64,000 nt of DNA from Talaromyces rugulosus (GCF_013368755.1 NC_049563.1:682001-746000); one strand, 5' to 3'. Counted from the stretch's first letter, positions 12,330 to 24,040 are shown. A program made the numbers and translations. Notes: a model not told the origin generated them from the sequence alone.

Positions 12330-14260
12330 CAGGTAAGCTGATTAGCGAGGTTTGTAGTGAGGGCGATTTGACTGGTTTGTTTAAGTCTGTACACCGGCTA
12401 GTAAGGTTATATAAAGTGCATATGTAGCGAGGCTTGTGTGTATTGATTTGACCCATTTGACAGTGTACTTAGTGGGCCTGTAGGGTTGTAGGGCTGTAGT
12501 GAGGCTAATTTGATTGGTTTACTAAGCCTGCAAGCTTATAAGCTGATTATTATATAAGTGTACCTACAACGAAGCTAATAAGTTAGTTAGCCCGTAGTAG
12601 GGTTAATTTGACTAGTTTACCAAGCCTGCAAGCCGGTTAGTGAGATTATATAAAGTGCACCTACGGTGAGGCTGATTTGACTGGTTCAACAGTACAATAC
12701 CGGAAAATGCAGGAACACGGATACCGTTCAGCAACGTTGCGGCGACGTTGTGTGGGTATGCAACATATCAATAAGACTACACACGTCTTACCATTGCAAA
12801 TGTCACTACATATCCAGCTTTCTAAGCGTAGTGACTTTTTGCAACGTATTAGTAATATGGCGACATTACAAAGTCTGAAATGGTTGCAAACCACTTGCAA
12901 GTTGCAGAAATCTGATACATTGCAGAAAATTGATATGTTTATATTTCCTGACACATTGTAAATTGAATTACAATTTATATAGAAATCGCTTGTATTTTTT
13001 GTATTCTAATTAAAAATTGAGAAGTCACAGGAAGGCCTGCACCAAGGTCTGCAGGACCAATATAACAGCGTACTCAAGAAGCTCACAGCAAGGCCTGCCT
13101 GCGCGTATTGATTAGTGAGACCGTTGGCTGTGAGAGGAGGTTATATATATATCTCTGAGGGTGGTGTTGATATATATATTTACTAGGGTAAACCCTCTTA
13201 GCATAAACATGTTGATGTGTGCACGTGGTGTCTAGTTTATTTTATAGGTCTATTAATTCAAAAAATCTGTTTTCATTAGTTTCCTATATAAGTTACATGG
13301 CTGTAGAATGGTTGCAACTTTGATATATATCAATATTTTGATACATTGCAAAAATTAGTGAAATTGGATAGGTTGCAGTTTTATATTACATATTAAAACA
13401 CTGATACAGTAAACAAATTAGCGACGTATTAATAATGTAACAGTAATAATGCCATCTTCTAATTAAATCCGGTTATATGACCGTTACCAAGCCTGTCAAC
13501 GTTGCCGCAACGTTGCTGAACGGTATCCCGGCCCCCCAAAAGCTGGTATTGTACATGTATACTGAGGTCTATGTATACTTATTTGACCAATTTAGCAGCA
13601 TACTCAGTGGGTTTATATATCTATAGTACGGCTAATTTAGCTGATTTACTAAGCCCATTTGTTGGTTAGTGAGATTATATAAAGCGCACCTACAGAAAGA
13701 CCAATTTGACTGATTTGATAGTATACTAAGGCGTGTATACCGATTTGACTGATTTGAAAACTTTACTTAGGAAGTTAAAAGGCTTACCGGCCTACAGCAT
13801 GGCTAAGTTGACCAATTTGACAGTGTATTCAGTGGGCCTGCAGGCTTGTAGCGAGACTGACTTGACAGATTTACTAAGCCTGTAAACTGGTTAGTAAGGT
13901 TATATAAGTGTACCTGCAGCGAGGCCGATGTAACCAGTTTGATACTGTATTAAGATCTATGCACATCTACTTGACCGATTTGACTGAGTTAATAGCTTAC
14001 CTACCTGCAGTGAGGTTGATCTGACGCACTTGAGATACCTGCAAGCCGATTAGTGAGGTTATATAAAGTAGATTGTAATATATTAATGAAGGCCTGCCTG
14101 TGCGTATTGATTTGACACCCCTGAGAAGTCTGTAAGCTAATTAATAAGGTTGTATAAAGTGGATTGTAATGTACTAAGAAAATTTTATGATCACTGACGT
14201 CATTTAACGCGCCTAGAAGCCTTAAAGCTGGCTAGTGAGCTTATATTATTACCCCTGCAT
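12330..14260. repeat. degenerate minisatellite array, interrupted by a TIR element
   Basis: Related phrases recur many times: TTTGACTGGTTT or TTTGACTGATTT, then AGTGGGCCTG, TAGTGAGGCT, and GGTTAGTGAGGTTATATAAA. The last phrase, with variants, is visible near 12398, 12545, 12636, 13663, 13890, 14047 and 14139, so at least seven copies exist with irregular spacing of roughly 90-230 bp. Copies are diverged by many point changes, so the array is old. The 12695-13551 element interrupts one unit; removing it restores a continuous unit. Confidence 0.8.
12695..13551. mobile_element. non-autonomous TIR DNA transposon (857 bp) with TA target duplication
   Basis: Both ends start CAATACC when read inward and are flanked by TA (12693-12694 and 13552-13553). 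A 32-bp inner block, 12719-12750 and inverted at 13497-13528, differs at one position and contains ACCGTTCAGCAACGTTGCGG; the stretch between is not conserved. The TA duplication fits the Tc1/mariner/pogo superfamily. There is no transposase: the longest frame (12677-12961) has no catalytic motif. The inside is AT-rich and partly resembles the surrounding array (compare 12247-12335 with 12945-13030). Flanks joined at the TA read as an uninterrupted array unit, which supports these borders. Confidence 0.75.
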
Positions 14261-14478
14261 GAGCGAGAAGATGATGCGGCCGGAAAGCAGAAAAACCGTA
14301 AGACTGAATGGGTGCTTAGTTCAATGCTAGAAGTACGGTAAAATCACTTCTTAGTATATATATCAATTGGTGAGAGATGTGTCTATACACATTCAGCTAA
14401 TCCATATATATCGTCAGCCCTTCGTGCCAGCTTCTCTACAACAATCATGAAAGCTTCCTAAGTATATTAACTACCATA

Positions 14479-14737
14479 TATTGTGGTGGAAGATAGGACC
14501 GTCCCGTGAAATGTGCCAGTGTGAGACGCAGCAGGGTTGTATATCGAACCGTTACTTGTTTGCAAGCAGGCAGGGTGCACATGGAACCCTAATAATAAAA
14601 GACTTTCTGAAATGAATCAAGTTCAATTCACTAAAAAGACTGTCGCCATTCTTCGCTCCGTTTTGCATGTCGCATATAAAGAATCGAAAACCACATAAGA
14701 AATAAAGAAGGTAATCGGAACCCGGGAAAGCCACTCC
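14479..14737 (+). repeat. LTR-like arm, right copy (inverted relative to 11809-12060)
   Basis: Starts TATTGTGGTGGAAGATAGGA on the plus strand and runs through CCCTAATAATAAAAGAC to GGTAATCGGAACCCGGGAAA. It matches the left arm in reverse complement over about 250 bp. After about 14737 the copies diverge. No attached coding region was found on either outer side. Confidence 0.75.
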
Positions 14738-16192
14738 AATGCAGTGGTTCCCCACTGCAATATGAACTGACAAATCTATGTAAGTTCTTAGACACGTTAC
14801 GCTACAGGTATTACTATAGATTCTTAGTTTCTAATCAGAATACTAAGATTTCAAGCGATTCCTGTATATATTGTAATTGTAATGTATTAGAAATTTTTGT
14901 AGAATAAATGTATCAAATATTTACAACTGGCGAGCGGTTCACACTGAAAGGTGATTTAATAATTCTAATATGTGGCCGCTTGGGTAAGGATAGTGGCGCG
15001 TGGATAATTGGGTACGTTGGAAGACACAAATTCTCCAGTGTTCTTTTATGTGTATATGCATCTTTTGGGAACGCGGCCATAAGACTACACACTATATGGT
15101 TTCTGAACATACAATCTTTGGTGGATAAGTGGGCAACATTCCCCATAACATAAGATTAAGGACACTGAAAATGGCAAAATAAAAGTCATGACCACAAGTG
15201 AATTATGAAAGAACGAAAATATGCCCGATAGAATGAAACCACGTGAATGTATTTTGTAAACTAAATTTACCACCGCTGTTGGTCCTTGATGAGAAATTCT
15301 TGGAGACCATATTGAAATGATGAAAGGCAGACGAGAAGATTTTATAAATTAGATTATACAAAAGACACCAAAAACTCATCTACATGGTACATATTGACTA
15401 TTGTTGATCGGAGATTCCGAGAAAATCACTACCCCGTAAACTTTGTGAGTCAGCAGGTTTGGTTTCAAAAATCAACACCAGTTCATCGTGGATAGGTCCA
15501 ATTGTTAGTCCGTATGTACCGCAAGACTAGATGGTTTGGCCAAAAGCCACTTCATTATTCAAGTGGTCGGTGCCTGAATTGAATGACGAGAAAAAGGTAA
15601 CTTGTGTCAGCTTGTGGCTGCGCCATTGTACGGAGTACTACTGATATTTCGACAAATGAGCTTGGCGAATCTTTTTTCTTCGCTCAACTTGAAGTGAGTC
15701 GCAAAATAACAAGGGATGAGGTTCACATTGACGTTACCCCTGGATGTTAGAGTGTTCGGCTTTCGGGGTAGCTGTCCCCGATACACATACCATATGTTAC
15801 ATGTGATCTTAATTAGTTTCGCTGCTTCAGTCAGATCGGTCATGATCTCACGTCTTGTGTAATACTAGTTTGTAATTTTGATCGTTTACCTCTGCAATAA
15901 GTTTGGGGGTTGGTTTATTTTTATTTTATGTTTTCGGGCCTAAAGTTAATTTGAGGTTGAAGTGACATATGCTAAGGCGGTAGTCTCGTTACGGGTACGA
16001 TACCGAACGGAATACTGGACACTTGCGTTCTAGCGTTGATGGAAAGAAGAGTTGGCAAAAATATGATAATTATCATATAGCTTGCATCCGACTCTTCGAT
16101 TTTTAACATGAAACAATAAAAAGGGCAGAGTGGTTTTGTGGTCAGGTTTTGTGATCACTGCTGTCCCCCAAGCAACACAGGAAAAACACAGA
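14738..16192. other. gene-free stretch ahead of the hydrolase island
   Basis: Only short frames (for example 14908-15153 and 15607-15843) with no recognisable domain. The last few hundred bases should hold the promoter of the GH78 gene; I saw no site that I would name. Confidence 0.4.
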
Positions 16193-18373
16193 ATGGTGTT
16201 CGTCAAACCCACACGAAGCCTACTCTATCATGCCCTCCTGACTTCTCCAGTCCTGGGGGGAGGATGTTGGCAAGGCTCAGACTGCACCGGCCCTCTGGAA
16301 CCATCATTCTCAGGGCCTTGGGAAGCCAACTCGTATTCTCCCACCTCGCGGACGCTGGCTCCTGTTAGCATCCTCGACTCGAGCAATAATGTAGTGTCGA
16401 GCTACCCCGGCGATTCCAGTCTCATCGGAGACGACGCCCTTTTGGTGTTTGATTTTGGCAAGGAAGTTGGCGGTATTGTGACCCTCAACTACACGGCATC
16501 TGGCGACGGCACTCTGGGGCTGGCGTTCACAGAGGCCAAAAACTTCACCGGATCAACCTCGGACAGCTCCAACGGGGGCAGCGGCACCGATGGTTTCCAG
16601 TATCAGAATATTTCGTCTACTACGGCGGCCGACGGCACGTACACATTGCCGTTGGGTAACTTGCGCGGTGGGTTCCGGTACCTCACGCTCTTCAATATCG
16701 CAGGAAGTGCGCCACTGAGTGTCAACATCACCGGGATCGAGCTCGAACTCGCATTCCAGCCGACCTGGTCAAACCTGCAAGCATACGGCGGGTATTTCCA
16801 TTCCAGCGACAGCCTGTTGAATCGCATCTGGTACGCCTGCACTTACACAGTTCAGACGAATACCATTCCGCCAGACACCGGTCGCGTGTGGCCGCCGCCC
16901 GCCAGTGGATGGTTCAACAGTGCAGTGCTGGCCAATAGTTCTTCTGTCGTGGTGGACGGTGCCAAACGTGATCGTGCCATCTGGTCCGGAGACCTGGGCA
17001 TCTCGGTCCCCAGCGTGCTGATTGGCACTGGTGATCTTGAATCCGTCCAAAACACGCTGACGTCCGTTTATTCCAACCAGGTGAGATTCTTCATATGTAT
17101 ATCAATTAATTATGCTTAGGGCTAAAGTATACTGATCGTTTACCAGCAAACCTCGGGAGAATTTTTTGCAGCTGGCCCGCCCATCGGAATGTCTGGCTCT
17201 GATACGTATCACATGATCTCGATGATTGCCACGCATGACTATGTGCTGTACAGTAACGATCTGGACTGGCTGGCGTCGGTCTGGACAGGATACCAAAACG
17301 CCATGACCTTCATTACGAGCAAAATCGACACAACTGGGTTGATCAATGTCACTGGCGGCATTGGCTGGGGCCGAACTTCTACCGAGTCTGGATATAGCAC
17401 CACGGGCAACATGTTGCTGTATCGGACGTTGATTTCTGGAGCGAAATTGGCTGAATGGTTGGGTCAACCTTCTTTGACCACTACTTGGGAGGGCCTGGCT
17501 GCCACGTTGAAGGCTGCTATCAACAGCGAGTCCTATAACTGGGACTCGAGTGTCGGGTAAGACATTGCCCCCTTTCTATTCATATTCATTTGATTTAAAG
17601 CTAAGAGGGGGAAAAGGGCATTCAAAAATACGGCCACGGACAGTAGCGTCTACCCGGAAGATGGAAATAGTATGGCATTGTATTTTGACGGAGCGGACGC
17701 TTCCTACGGCACGAATATTAGCAACCAACTGCTGACCAACTGGGGAACCTTTGGAGCAGAGACTCCCGAGTGCCCAGGCACTATCGTGCCCTTCATTGAG
17801 AGCTATGAGATCAAAGGCCATCTGGCGATTCGAGAGACGCAGAATGCTCTAGATCTGATTCGTCTCAGCTGGGGATGGTATTTGAACAACCCGTACGGCA
17901 CGGAGAGCACGATTTTGGAGGGGTACAATGTGGACGGCTCGTTCGAGTACCGCGATAGTGGCTACAACAAAGGTGGCACGTATACCTCGCACTCGCACGC
18001 CTGGAGCACGGGACCCACGGACGCCCTGGTGTCGTACATCGTGGGATTGCGTCCCACGGCCCCCGGTGGCAGTCAGTGGACGCTGGAGCCGCAGTTTGGA
18101 GACTTGACTTCGGCCGAAGGAGGATTTACTACGCCACTGGGCAAGTATTCGGCCAAGTGGGCGCTCACCAACTCCACCAACTCGACCGGATACACGCTCG
18201 AGTTTGATGTGCCACAAAACACCTCAGGCGTGGTGCTGCTGCCGTCGCAGTCGAAACAGCCTCAGGTTAGTTGGAATGGCACCTCGACCCTCCAACCCGT
18301 GTTCAATGCATCGACCGGGTTGACGCAGGTCTCAGCCACGGGGGGAAATTACAAGTTGAGCATCGTATATTAA
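16193..18373 (+). CDS. secreted GH78 alpha-L-rhamnosidase-like protein
   Basis: Three exons (16193-17080, 17147-17556, 17617-18373) with GT-AG introns of 66 and 60 nt encode 684 residues. The frame is open upstream to 16130 but without an ATG, so ATG 16193 is chosen; a short signal peptide ends near VLGGGCWQG. The N-terminal beta domain starts with the family block CWQGSDCTGP and is followed by the (alpha/alpha)6 barrel. The GH78 signature DGAKRDRAIWSGD begins at about residue 255 and includes acidic active-site positions; the barrel end has the SHSHAWSTGPT block, and a C-terminal beta sandwich closes the protein. Members remove terminal alpha-L-rhamnose from glycans or glycosides. It shares the island with a GH76 and a second GH78, suggesting a joint substrate. 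No defects seen. Confidence 0.88.
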
Positions 18374-19209
18374 GTGAACCATAGAAGCATGGGACTTTTA
18401 TGCAGGTGATATTAGTTATTCCAAGAAATACATGTATATAAAGGATATCAACATTAAAGTCACCTCTAATACTTCATTGCTAGACAGTATTCCACTGGTA
18501 CCTGTCTTCGTAGGCAGCACTAGTCAGCGAGACCATAGCGGCTAGACATGATGTGACCTAGTCGAGTGACGAATCATCGAATATTGAACTAACTCTATAT
18601 ATAGCCTACTGATGGGGACCGAGAGGTCAGAAGGTAGACAGCAGGATCGGCAATGGCATTGTTTTCTTAGAGTTTAGGACTGCTTGATTGGAGACTAGTA
18701 GTATTGACCATAGAATGGACAGTGCTGTCAGCTTTATGCAGGTTGCATTTAAATTACAATCTAATTTTAAAACTATGGGGCAGAATTAGAATTTGGACCT
18801 AGCTCGGGCTAATTCATACCGAATGGTTTCCGGGTTGATCGACGAAACAATACAGCGGATTTATCTATTGGCTTTGCATGTCACAGCGAGAAGCTTAATT
18901 CATACACTATACTACTATACCAGTCTATAGCTAGTTTGGAGATATTAATGCTTTCTCTTCTCCTTTTTGAGTTGATACGACGGTAGCTAGCGGCCGACAT
19001 TGTATGACTCTGCATATATTTAGATTCTTACGTACAATCTCCCCCCCATAAAACAAATTCACACTAGTGGGAAGTAAAATTGGGGTCCGCGATTAGGGTT
19101 GTGGTGCTTATTTTTCTCAGCCCTAAAATGGTACGTACCACATATAAGAAGCTCCCTGAATAGACATGGTTTCTTGGAATGGGTCTTTGAACATACTGAC
19201 ATCCTCAAC
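18374..19209. other. intergenic region between GH78 and GH76 genes
   Basis: No coding frame of note. It should contain the 3' end of the GH78 transcript and the promoter of the GH76 gene. AT-rich near 18560-18960. No regulatory site could be assigned with confidence. Confidence 0.4.
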
Positions 19210-20445
19210 ATGTCACCACCACTGTCTATCGGGCTTGCCCTCGTGGCCGGTCTCGGGTTGACTACGGCGCAGCCCACGATTGCCAAACGCGATGCGTCGA
19301 GTTACCAGCAAAATGCTGTCTGTGCTGCGTTGGTTTTTCCTCTTTTTCAGTTAGTTTGAGGTTAGAACTAATGAGAAGAAAAAAGGGACCAACTGATGCG
19401 GTACTACCAGACCGACAACACGGGCCTCTGGGGCAAAGACTTGTGGTGGCAGTCAGGCAACTTCCTGTCATCACTGGCCACTCTGACCTCGCTAGACTCG
19501 GACTACCTGGCGCAACACGGCGATGTGTTTGTGAACACCTTCCAAACAGCGACGGGATATGGACCATCTCCGCACTTTATAAACGGGTTCTACGACGACG
19601 AAGGCTGGTGGGGGAATGCATTTCTCGACGTGTACGACGTTACGGGCAATCAGACCTACTTGCAGGCGGCCATAATCATCTACCAGGACATTGTCGGCGG
19701 GTTGGGCACGCCGTGTGGCGGGATCTGGTGGGATAAGGCGCAGAGTTATGTGGCTGCCATTTCGAATGGTGCGTTTTTTGTTGTCTTCTTTTTGGGGTGC
19801 AACGACTGATGAAGATATATAGGACTGTACATCGAGCTGGCAGCCGGGCTAGCAGCACGCACGGGGCCGGATCAATCGCCCGGCTATCTCAGTCGCGCCG
19901 AGGAAGGCTGGAACTGGTTCTTCGACGTGGGCATCGTGGACGGCAACTACCTAGTGTACGACGGAGTGAACAAGACCGACAGCTGCAAGCCAGTCGGCCT
20001 CCAGTTCACGTACAACCAGGGGGTGATTCTGGGCGCCGCGGCCGAGCTGTACAAGGCGACAGGCAATGAAACGTACTTGGAACAGGGAGCGCTGCTGGCC
20101 AACGCATCGACCGCGGCCGGCTCGCCCGTCACGACGGATCAGGGCATCCTACACGACTACTGCGACCTGTCGGGCGACTGTGACGGGACGATAGCGATGT
20201 TCAAGGGAGCGTATATGCGTGGTCTGCGCAAGCTGCAGCTGGCCTCCCCGCACGACAACTGGAAGGACTTTATCACCACCAACGCCCAGAGTATTTGGAA
20301 CAACGATTTGGATATCGAAGATAACAGCGGTACCTCCGAGTGCAACCTCGGCACCGACTGGACTGGGCCGTATACCACAGCTAATGTGGTCACCCAGGGT
20401 GCCGCCCTGGACGCGTTGATCGCCGCGCTCGCGGTGACCCAGTAG
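19210..20445 (+). CDS. secreted GH76 alpha-1,6-mannanase-like protein
   Basis: Three exons (19210-19328, 19386-19768, 19823-20445) with introns of 57 and 54 nt give 374 residues. The first donor (GTTGGT) is weak, but the join yields the expected AADQLMRYYQ helix. A signal peptide of about 20 residues ends before QPTIAKRD, with a KR pro-site. The paired aspartates typical of GH76 lie at residues 110-111 in GFYDDEGWWGN; further family blocks are LWWQSGNF, GGIWWDKAQ, FTYNQGV and FKGAYMRGL. GH76 enzymes cut alpha-1,6-mannan backbones; the Dfg5/Dcw1 branch is GPI-anchored and crosslinks wall proteins. This protein ends ALAVTQ with no hydrophobic GPI tail, so I infer a free secreted enzyme. It lies between two GH78 genes. 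Confidence 0.88.
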
Positions 20446-20916
20446 TATACTAGATATTGTTAAACTGGACGAAGTAGGTTAGCTATTAGGGCTCTGGATA
20501 ACCGTATGAGACAGCATTTCTTGGTATGAATGACTAGGTTGGCTGTGTGTAAGGGATTCGTGTGGTTCTCTAGTAAGAACAGTTTTCTTTGTTTGCTTGC
20601 ACGTGACTGTAGGTTGCCCTATTTATACTGTAAATATACGAACAACACAGAGCCAATGGCACCGTGTTAAATGTACATGTTTGAACCATATCAATTGATG
20701 CCTGTAGACATCTGGATACTTAACTTATACACAGCCTACAGGACATAAATGATCTTACTAGATGTTCATTTGCTTACTCAATACAACTTTACAGACATGT
20801 ACAAGTCAGGACTAGATGAGTATAATACAACTGATATTTACATAAAAAAAATAATAAACTGGCAGGACTAGACAGGTGTCATATACAACTGATATGCACA
20901 TAAAACGAAATGATAA
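20446..20916. other. convergent 3' intergenic region
   Basis: Lies between the converging GH76 (plus) and second GH78 (minus) genes and should contain both polyadenylation regions. AT-rich, no frame of interest. Confidence 0.4.
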
Positions 20917-23451
20917 TCACTTGGATACAACCGTGTGGTTGCCCGACGCGACATCGATGAGAGTCACAAAATTATCCCCCACAGCGACGCCGTCGCCGCC
21001 GCTGGTCTGGTTCGAAGACGACCACAGCACGTCCCCATCAAGCGAGACCGAGCTGGCCTTGGGCACAGTCACGTTGGCCAGGGTGCCGGCGGGCGAGGAA
21101 AAGGTGATGGTGCGCGTGTTGTCGTCGTCGGCTGTCCACTCGAGATAGATATCGCCGTGCGGCGTGGCCTCCTGGCCGCGCGCCCAGGTCAGGTTCGTCG
21201 GGAAGGCCGGCTGGATCGAGAAGGTCTCGTAGCCAGGCCCCGTGGCCTTGAGGCCCAACACGTAGTGAGTGAGCACCGGCAACACGCCTGTCGACCATCC
21301 GTGGCAGCGCGAGGTGAAGGCTTGTTCGTACGCGCTGCCATTGGTGCCGACCCCTTCCCAGAAGGTGATGCCCGGGTCGCTCTGGATCATCGTGCCGTAC
21401 AGCCGGTGGATTTCGTCCAGTGCCGAGTCTGAGTCACCGATCAGGAAGCGCGCGTCCAGGTCAAAGTACGAGATGAACGCGTACACCCGGTCTGATGTGC
21501 CGCTGCCCAACGAGTCGTCGTCCATAAAGGCGTTGCCCCAGAACTTGGCCGTGTTGTCGGCCAGATAGCCCAGCGCTGACGCTGCCTGGGTGCTGTTGGC
21601 GATGCCCGCGATCACCGCAATGCCGTTGCCGTCCTGCGCGTGCCGTGTGCCGCCGAGCTCGTCGACGTAGGCGCCCACGCTAGCGTCCCACAGGTTGTCG
21701 TTTATCGCCTGCGAGATGGTGTCGGCCTGCTGTAGCCATTTCTCAGCATCGCTGGTCTCGTTGAGCAGGTTCGCGATCTTGGCCGCGTCCTGCAGCGCGA
21801 GCACGTACAGCGCATTGTAGTAGGTGACAATGCCGTAGCGCGACAGGAAGCCGTAATCGCCCCAGCCCTGACTGTCGCTCTTGTTCAGCAAGCCCGTGGC
21901 GCTGTCGGTCACAGTGGGCACCCAGTTGTCCAGCAGGTTCTGCAGGTTGCCGTAGTACGGCCGCACCGGGTCGACATCGCCAGTGTACAGGATGTAGTCC
22001 CAGAAGCTGACCACCCACCAGAACGGGTAGTCAAACAGGTTCACGCCGTAGTTGAAGAGCGAGGCGGGCGGGATCCAGCCGTTCGAGCTCTGGTGATCGC
22101 CCAGATCGGCCAGCACATTGTAGACGGCGCCCGCGGTGTCCTGGTGCGACAGGTACGAAGTCTTACCCGAGACGGCAATATCACCCACATAGGGGTCGCG
22201 GTCGCGCTTGGAGCCGTCAAACAGCACCGTCTTGCCCTCCAGCGTCTGGTTGCCCGTGTTGCGCACGTCAACCGTGTCGAGCAGGAAGGTGTCGATGGTC
22301 ATCTCGTTGGTGTACGCGGCCGCATACCAGTACTGATTCAGTGCCGTGTCCGACGACTCGAACCAGCCACTGTAGCTGGCTGGTGTGCCCAGATACGCGG
22401 TGAAGTTGAGCGAGACCGAGGCGATGTCGACCCAGCCGGACGGCGTGCTGTACTTGTCGTCCGACGCCAGCGTGTCGATGCTGATCTTCAGGTAGCGGAA
22501 GCCGTGCAGACCGTCTGAGCACACCTGCTCCCCGTTGTACGTGCAGCCTAGGGCATCGGTCCAGTTGGTGGGCGCCTCGGGCACGGCGATGTGGTCGGTG
22601 CCCTGGGTGATCTTGTCCCCATTGTCTGACCGGGTGAAGTCCGACGTGTCTGTCAGGTACTCGAGACTCTCGGAAAAGGCGAGCTCGATGCCCGGCGCGT
22701 TGTTGGAGGCACCAACAAACTCAATGCTGAGAAAGCCCACGACGTTCTGGCCAAAATCCAGCACGGCCTCTGCTACCGAATCATCGGCCACCAGCCCCGG
22801 CCACAGCTCGGCCACGCGCGAGTACTCACCGTTCCCGAGCGACTGGGCCTGGGTCACCGTCAGACGCACCTGGGTGGTTGAGATCTGGGAGTCGAAAGCG
22901 ACGCGCGACCGCGTGCCATTGTTGCCTGTGACCGAGCCGGCCGTGTTCCAGTTGGACCCATCCCACGTCTCGATCGTGTAGTCAACAGGCACCCCGTCCG
23001 ACACGCTCTCGAGCGTGACGCCGTCCAGCGTGACGGCGGACGGCGCCGTGATGGTCAGCGTGTCCGGGTATTCGCCAGCCGTGGCATCGTTCCAGAAGGT
23101 GGTCAGGTCGCCGTCAATCGCATTGTTGGCATAGTACGTGCGTGTTGCGCCATTGACTGTGTTGGACCCGGCCTCTGAGGACGCCTGCGCCGTGGTGCCT
23201 GATGGCCACGAGGGGAACGAGGTCTGCACGGCCGTGCGGTTGAAGGTTGCGATGCCAGAGCCAGACACCAGCGCCTCGGCGTTGGTCACGTTACCCGTGG
23301 TTGACAGCACCGCGACGGGCGTGAGACGCCTCTCCGACGGCGCATACACATATTGCTGCCATGAGGTGGTGTTGCTGGGCAGCGCTGCTCTTGCTAGCGA
23401 GCTGTGGCTCAGCAGCAGCGCCGCAGCCTCGCCAAGATAGCAGAGCTTCAT
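20917..23451 (-). CDS. secreted GH78 alpha-L-rhamnosidase-like protein with F5/8C-type domain
   Basis: Single-exon gene of 844 residues. A signal peptide (about residues 1-22) ends LARA. Residues of roughly 85-217 form an F5/8 type C (discoidin-like) module, recognisable by AIDGDLTTFWND and the VDYTIETWDGSNW and VRLTVTQ strands; it appears placed inside or next to the N-terminal beta domain. The GH78 signature DGSKRDRDPYVGD begins near residue 412 and the barrel ends with TSRCHGWSTGVLPVLTHYVLG. The coding strand is GC-rich, especially at third positions, unlike the AT-rich flanks. It probably removes rhamnose from a polymer, with the extra module binding sugar; both are inference from the families. 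It faces the GH76 gene tail to tail. Confidence 0.88.
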   Translation of the reverse strand: MKLCYLGEAAALLLSHSSLARAALPSNTTSWQQYVYAPSERRLTPVAVLSTTGNVTNAEALVSGSGIATFNRTAVQTSFPSWPSGTTAQASSEAGSNTVNGATRTYYANNAIDGDLTTFWNDATAGEYPDTLTITAPSAVTLDGVTLESVSDGVPVDYTIETWDGSNWNTAGSVTGNNGTRSRVAFDSQISTTQVRLTVTQAQSLGNGEYSRVAELWPGLVADDSVAEAVLDFGQNVVGFLSIEFVGASNNAPGIELAFSESLEYLTDTSDFTRSDNGDKITQGTDHIAVPEAPTNWTDALGCTYNGEQVCSDGLHGFRYLKISIDTLASDDKYSTPSGWVDIASVSLNFTAYLGTPASYSGWFESSDTALNQYWYAAAYTNEMTIDTFLLDTVDVRNTGNQTLEGKTVLFDGSKRDRDPYVGDIAVSGKTSYLSHQDTAGAVYNVLADLGDHQSSNGWIPPASLFNYGVNLFDYPFWWVVSFWDYILYTGDVDPVRPYYGNLQNLLDNWVPTVTDSATGLLNKSDSQGWGDYGFLSRYGIVTYYNALYVLALQDAAKIANLLNETSDAEKWLQQADTISQAINDNLWDASVGAYVDELGGTRHAQDGNGIAVIAGIANSTQAASALGYLADNTAKFWGNAFMDDDSLGSGTSDRVYAFISYFDLDARFLIGDSDSALDEIHRLYGTMIQSDPGITFWEGVGTNGSAYEQAFTSRCHGWSTGVLPVLTHYVLGLKATGPGYETFSIQPAFPTNLTWARGQEATPHGDIYLEWTADDDNTRTITFSSPAGTLANVTVPKASSVSLDGDVLWSSSNQTSGGDGVAVGDNFVTLIDVASGNHTVVSK

Positions 23452-23995
23452 CGAGAATAATATTTACTCACAGTGCGGAGTATGGTACTCCGTATGCTGC
23501 CCCAGCCAACAAGCACATGGCCTGCCTTATAAGGAGCTTATTTACAAGTTATTTTTGGGTTAATTGAACGTTCGGTCATCGGCACATTGTTTCGGCGAGA
23601 AGGATGACATTTAGCTTTGCTGTAACCGTAATATGGTCGGTAAAGGGGCCGAACCCCTGTATTAGACCGTATGGTATGTACGGAGCAGAGTTCACGGGCG
23701 CTACACGGTCACCAAATGTAACATCCTACTGGTATGTAATTGTTGATGAAGAGACGCTATGTACACTACTTGGCCCATGTCACCCACGGGTCTATTTAAA
23801 GCCACGCTTACGGAGTACTAATACGCTAATAATTAGAACAGTAATAATACAAAAATTACTCCTCCTTGCTGACGAAATACTATAACAGTAGTAATAGTTT
23901 AAAATTAATTTGAATAATTTCAAGGGGATCAGCCATCTCGTTATGACTTTATTCATAAGCAAACAGCCATATCGGGCTAGGCTGATGCTTGGCAT

Positions 23996-24001
23996 CACGT
24001 G
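23996..24001. promoter_or_regulatory. CACGTG E-box
   Basis: Perfect CACGTG palindrome 139 bp before the threonine synthase ATG. bHLH factors such as Cbf1/CpfA bind this core in fungi. A six-base site can occur by chance, so its use is inference. Confidence 0.4.
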
Positions 24002-24040
24002 GGGCATCGCGCGTCTGCGTCTTGCCGCCTCCGGGATCGG

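Noticed and set aside
12677..12961. 94-codon frame inside the TIR element as a possible transposase
   Set aside because: No DDE-type motif and far too short for a Tc1/mariner or pogo transposase.
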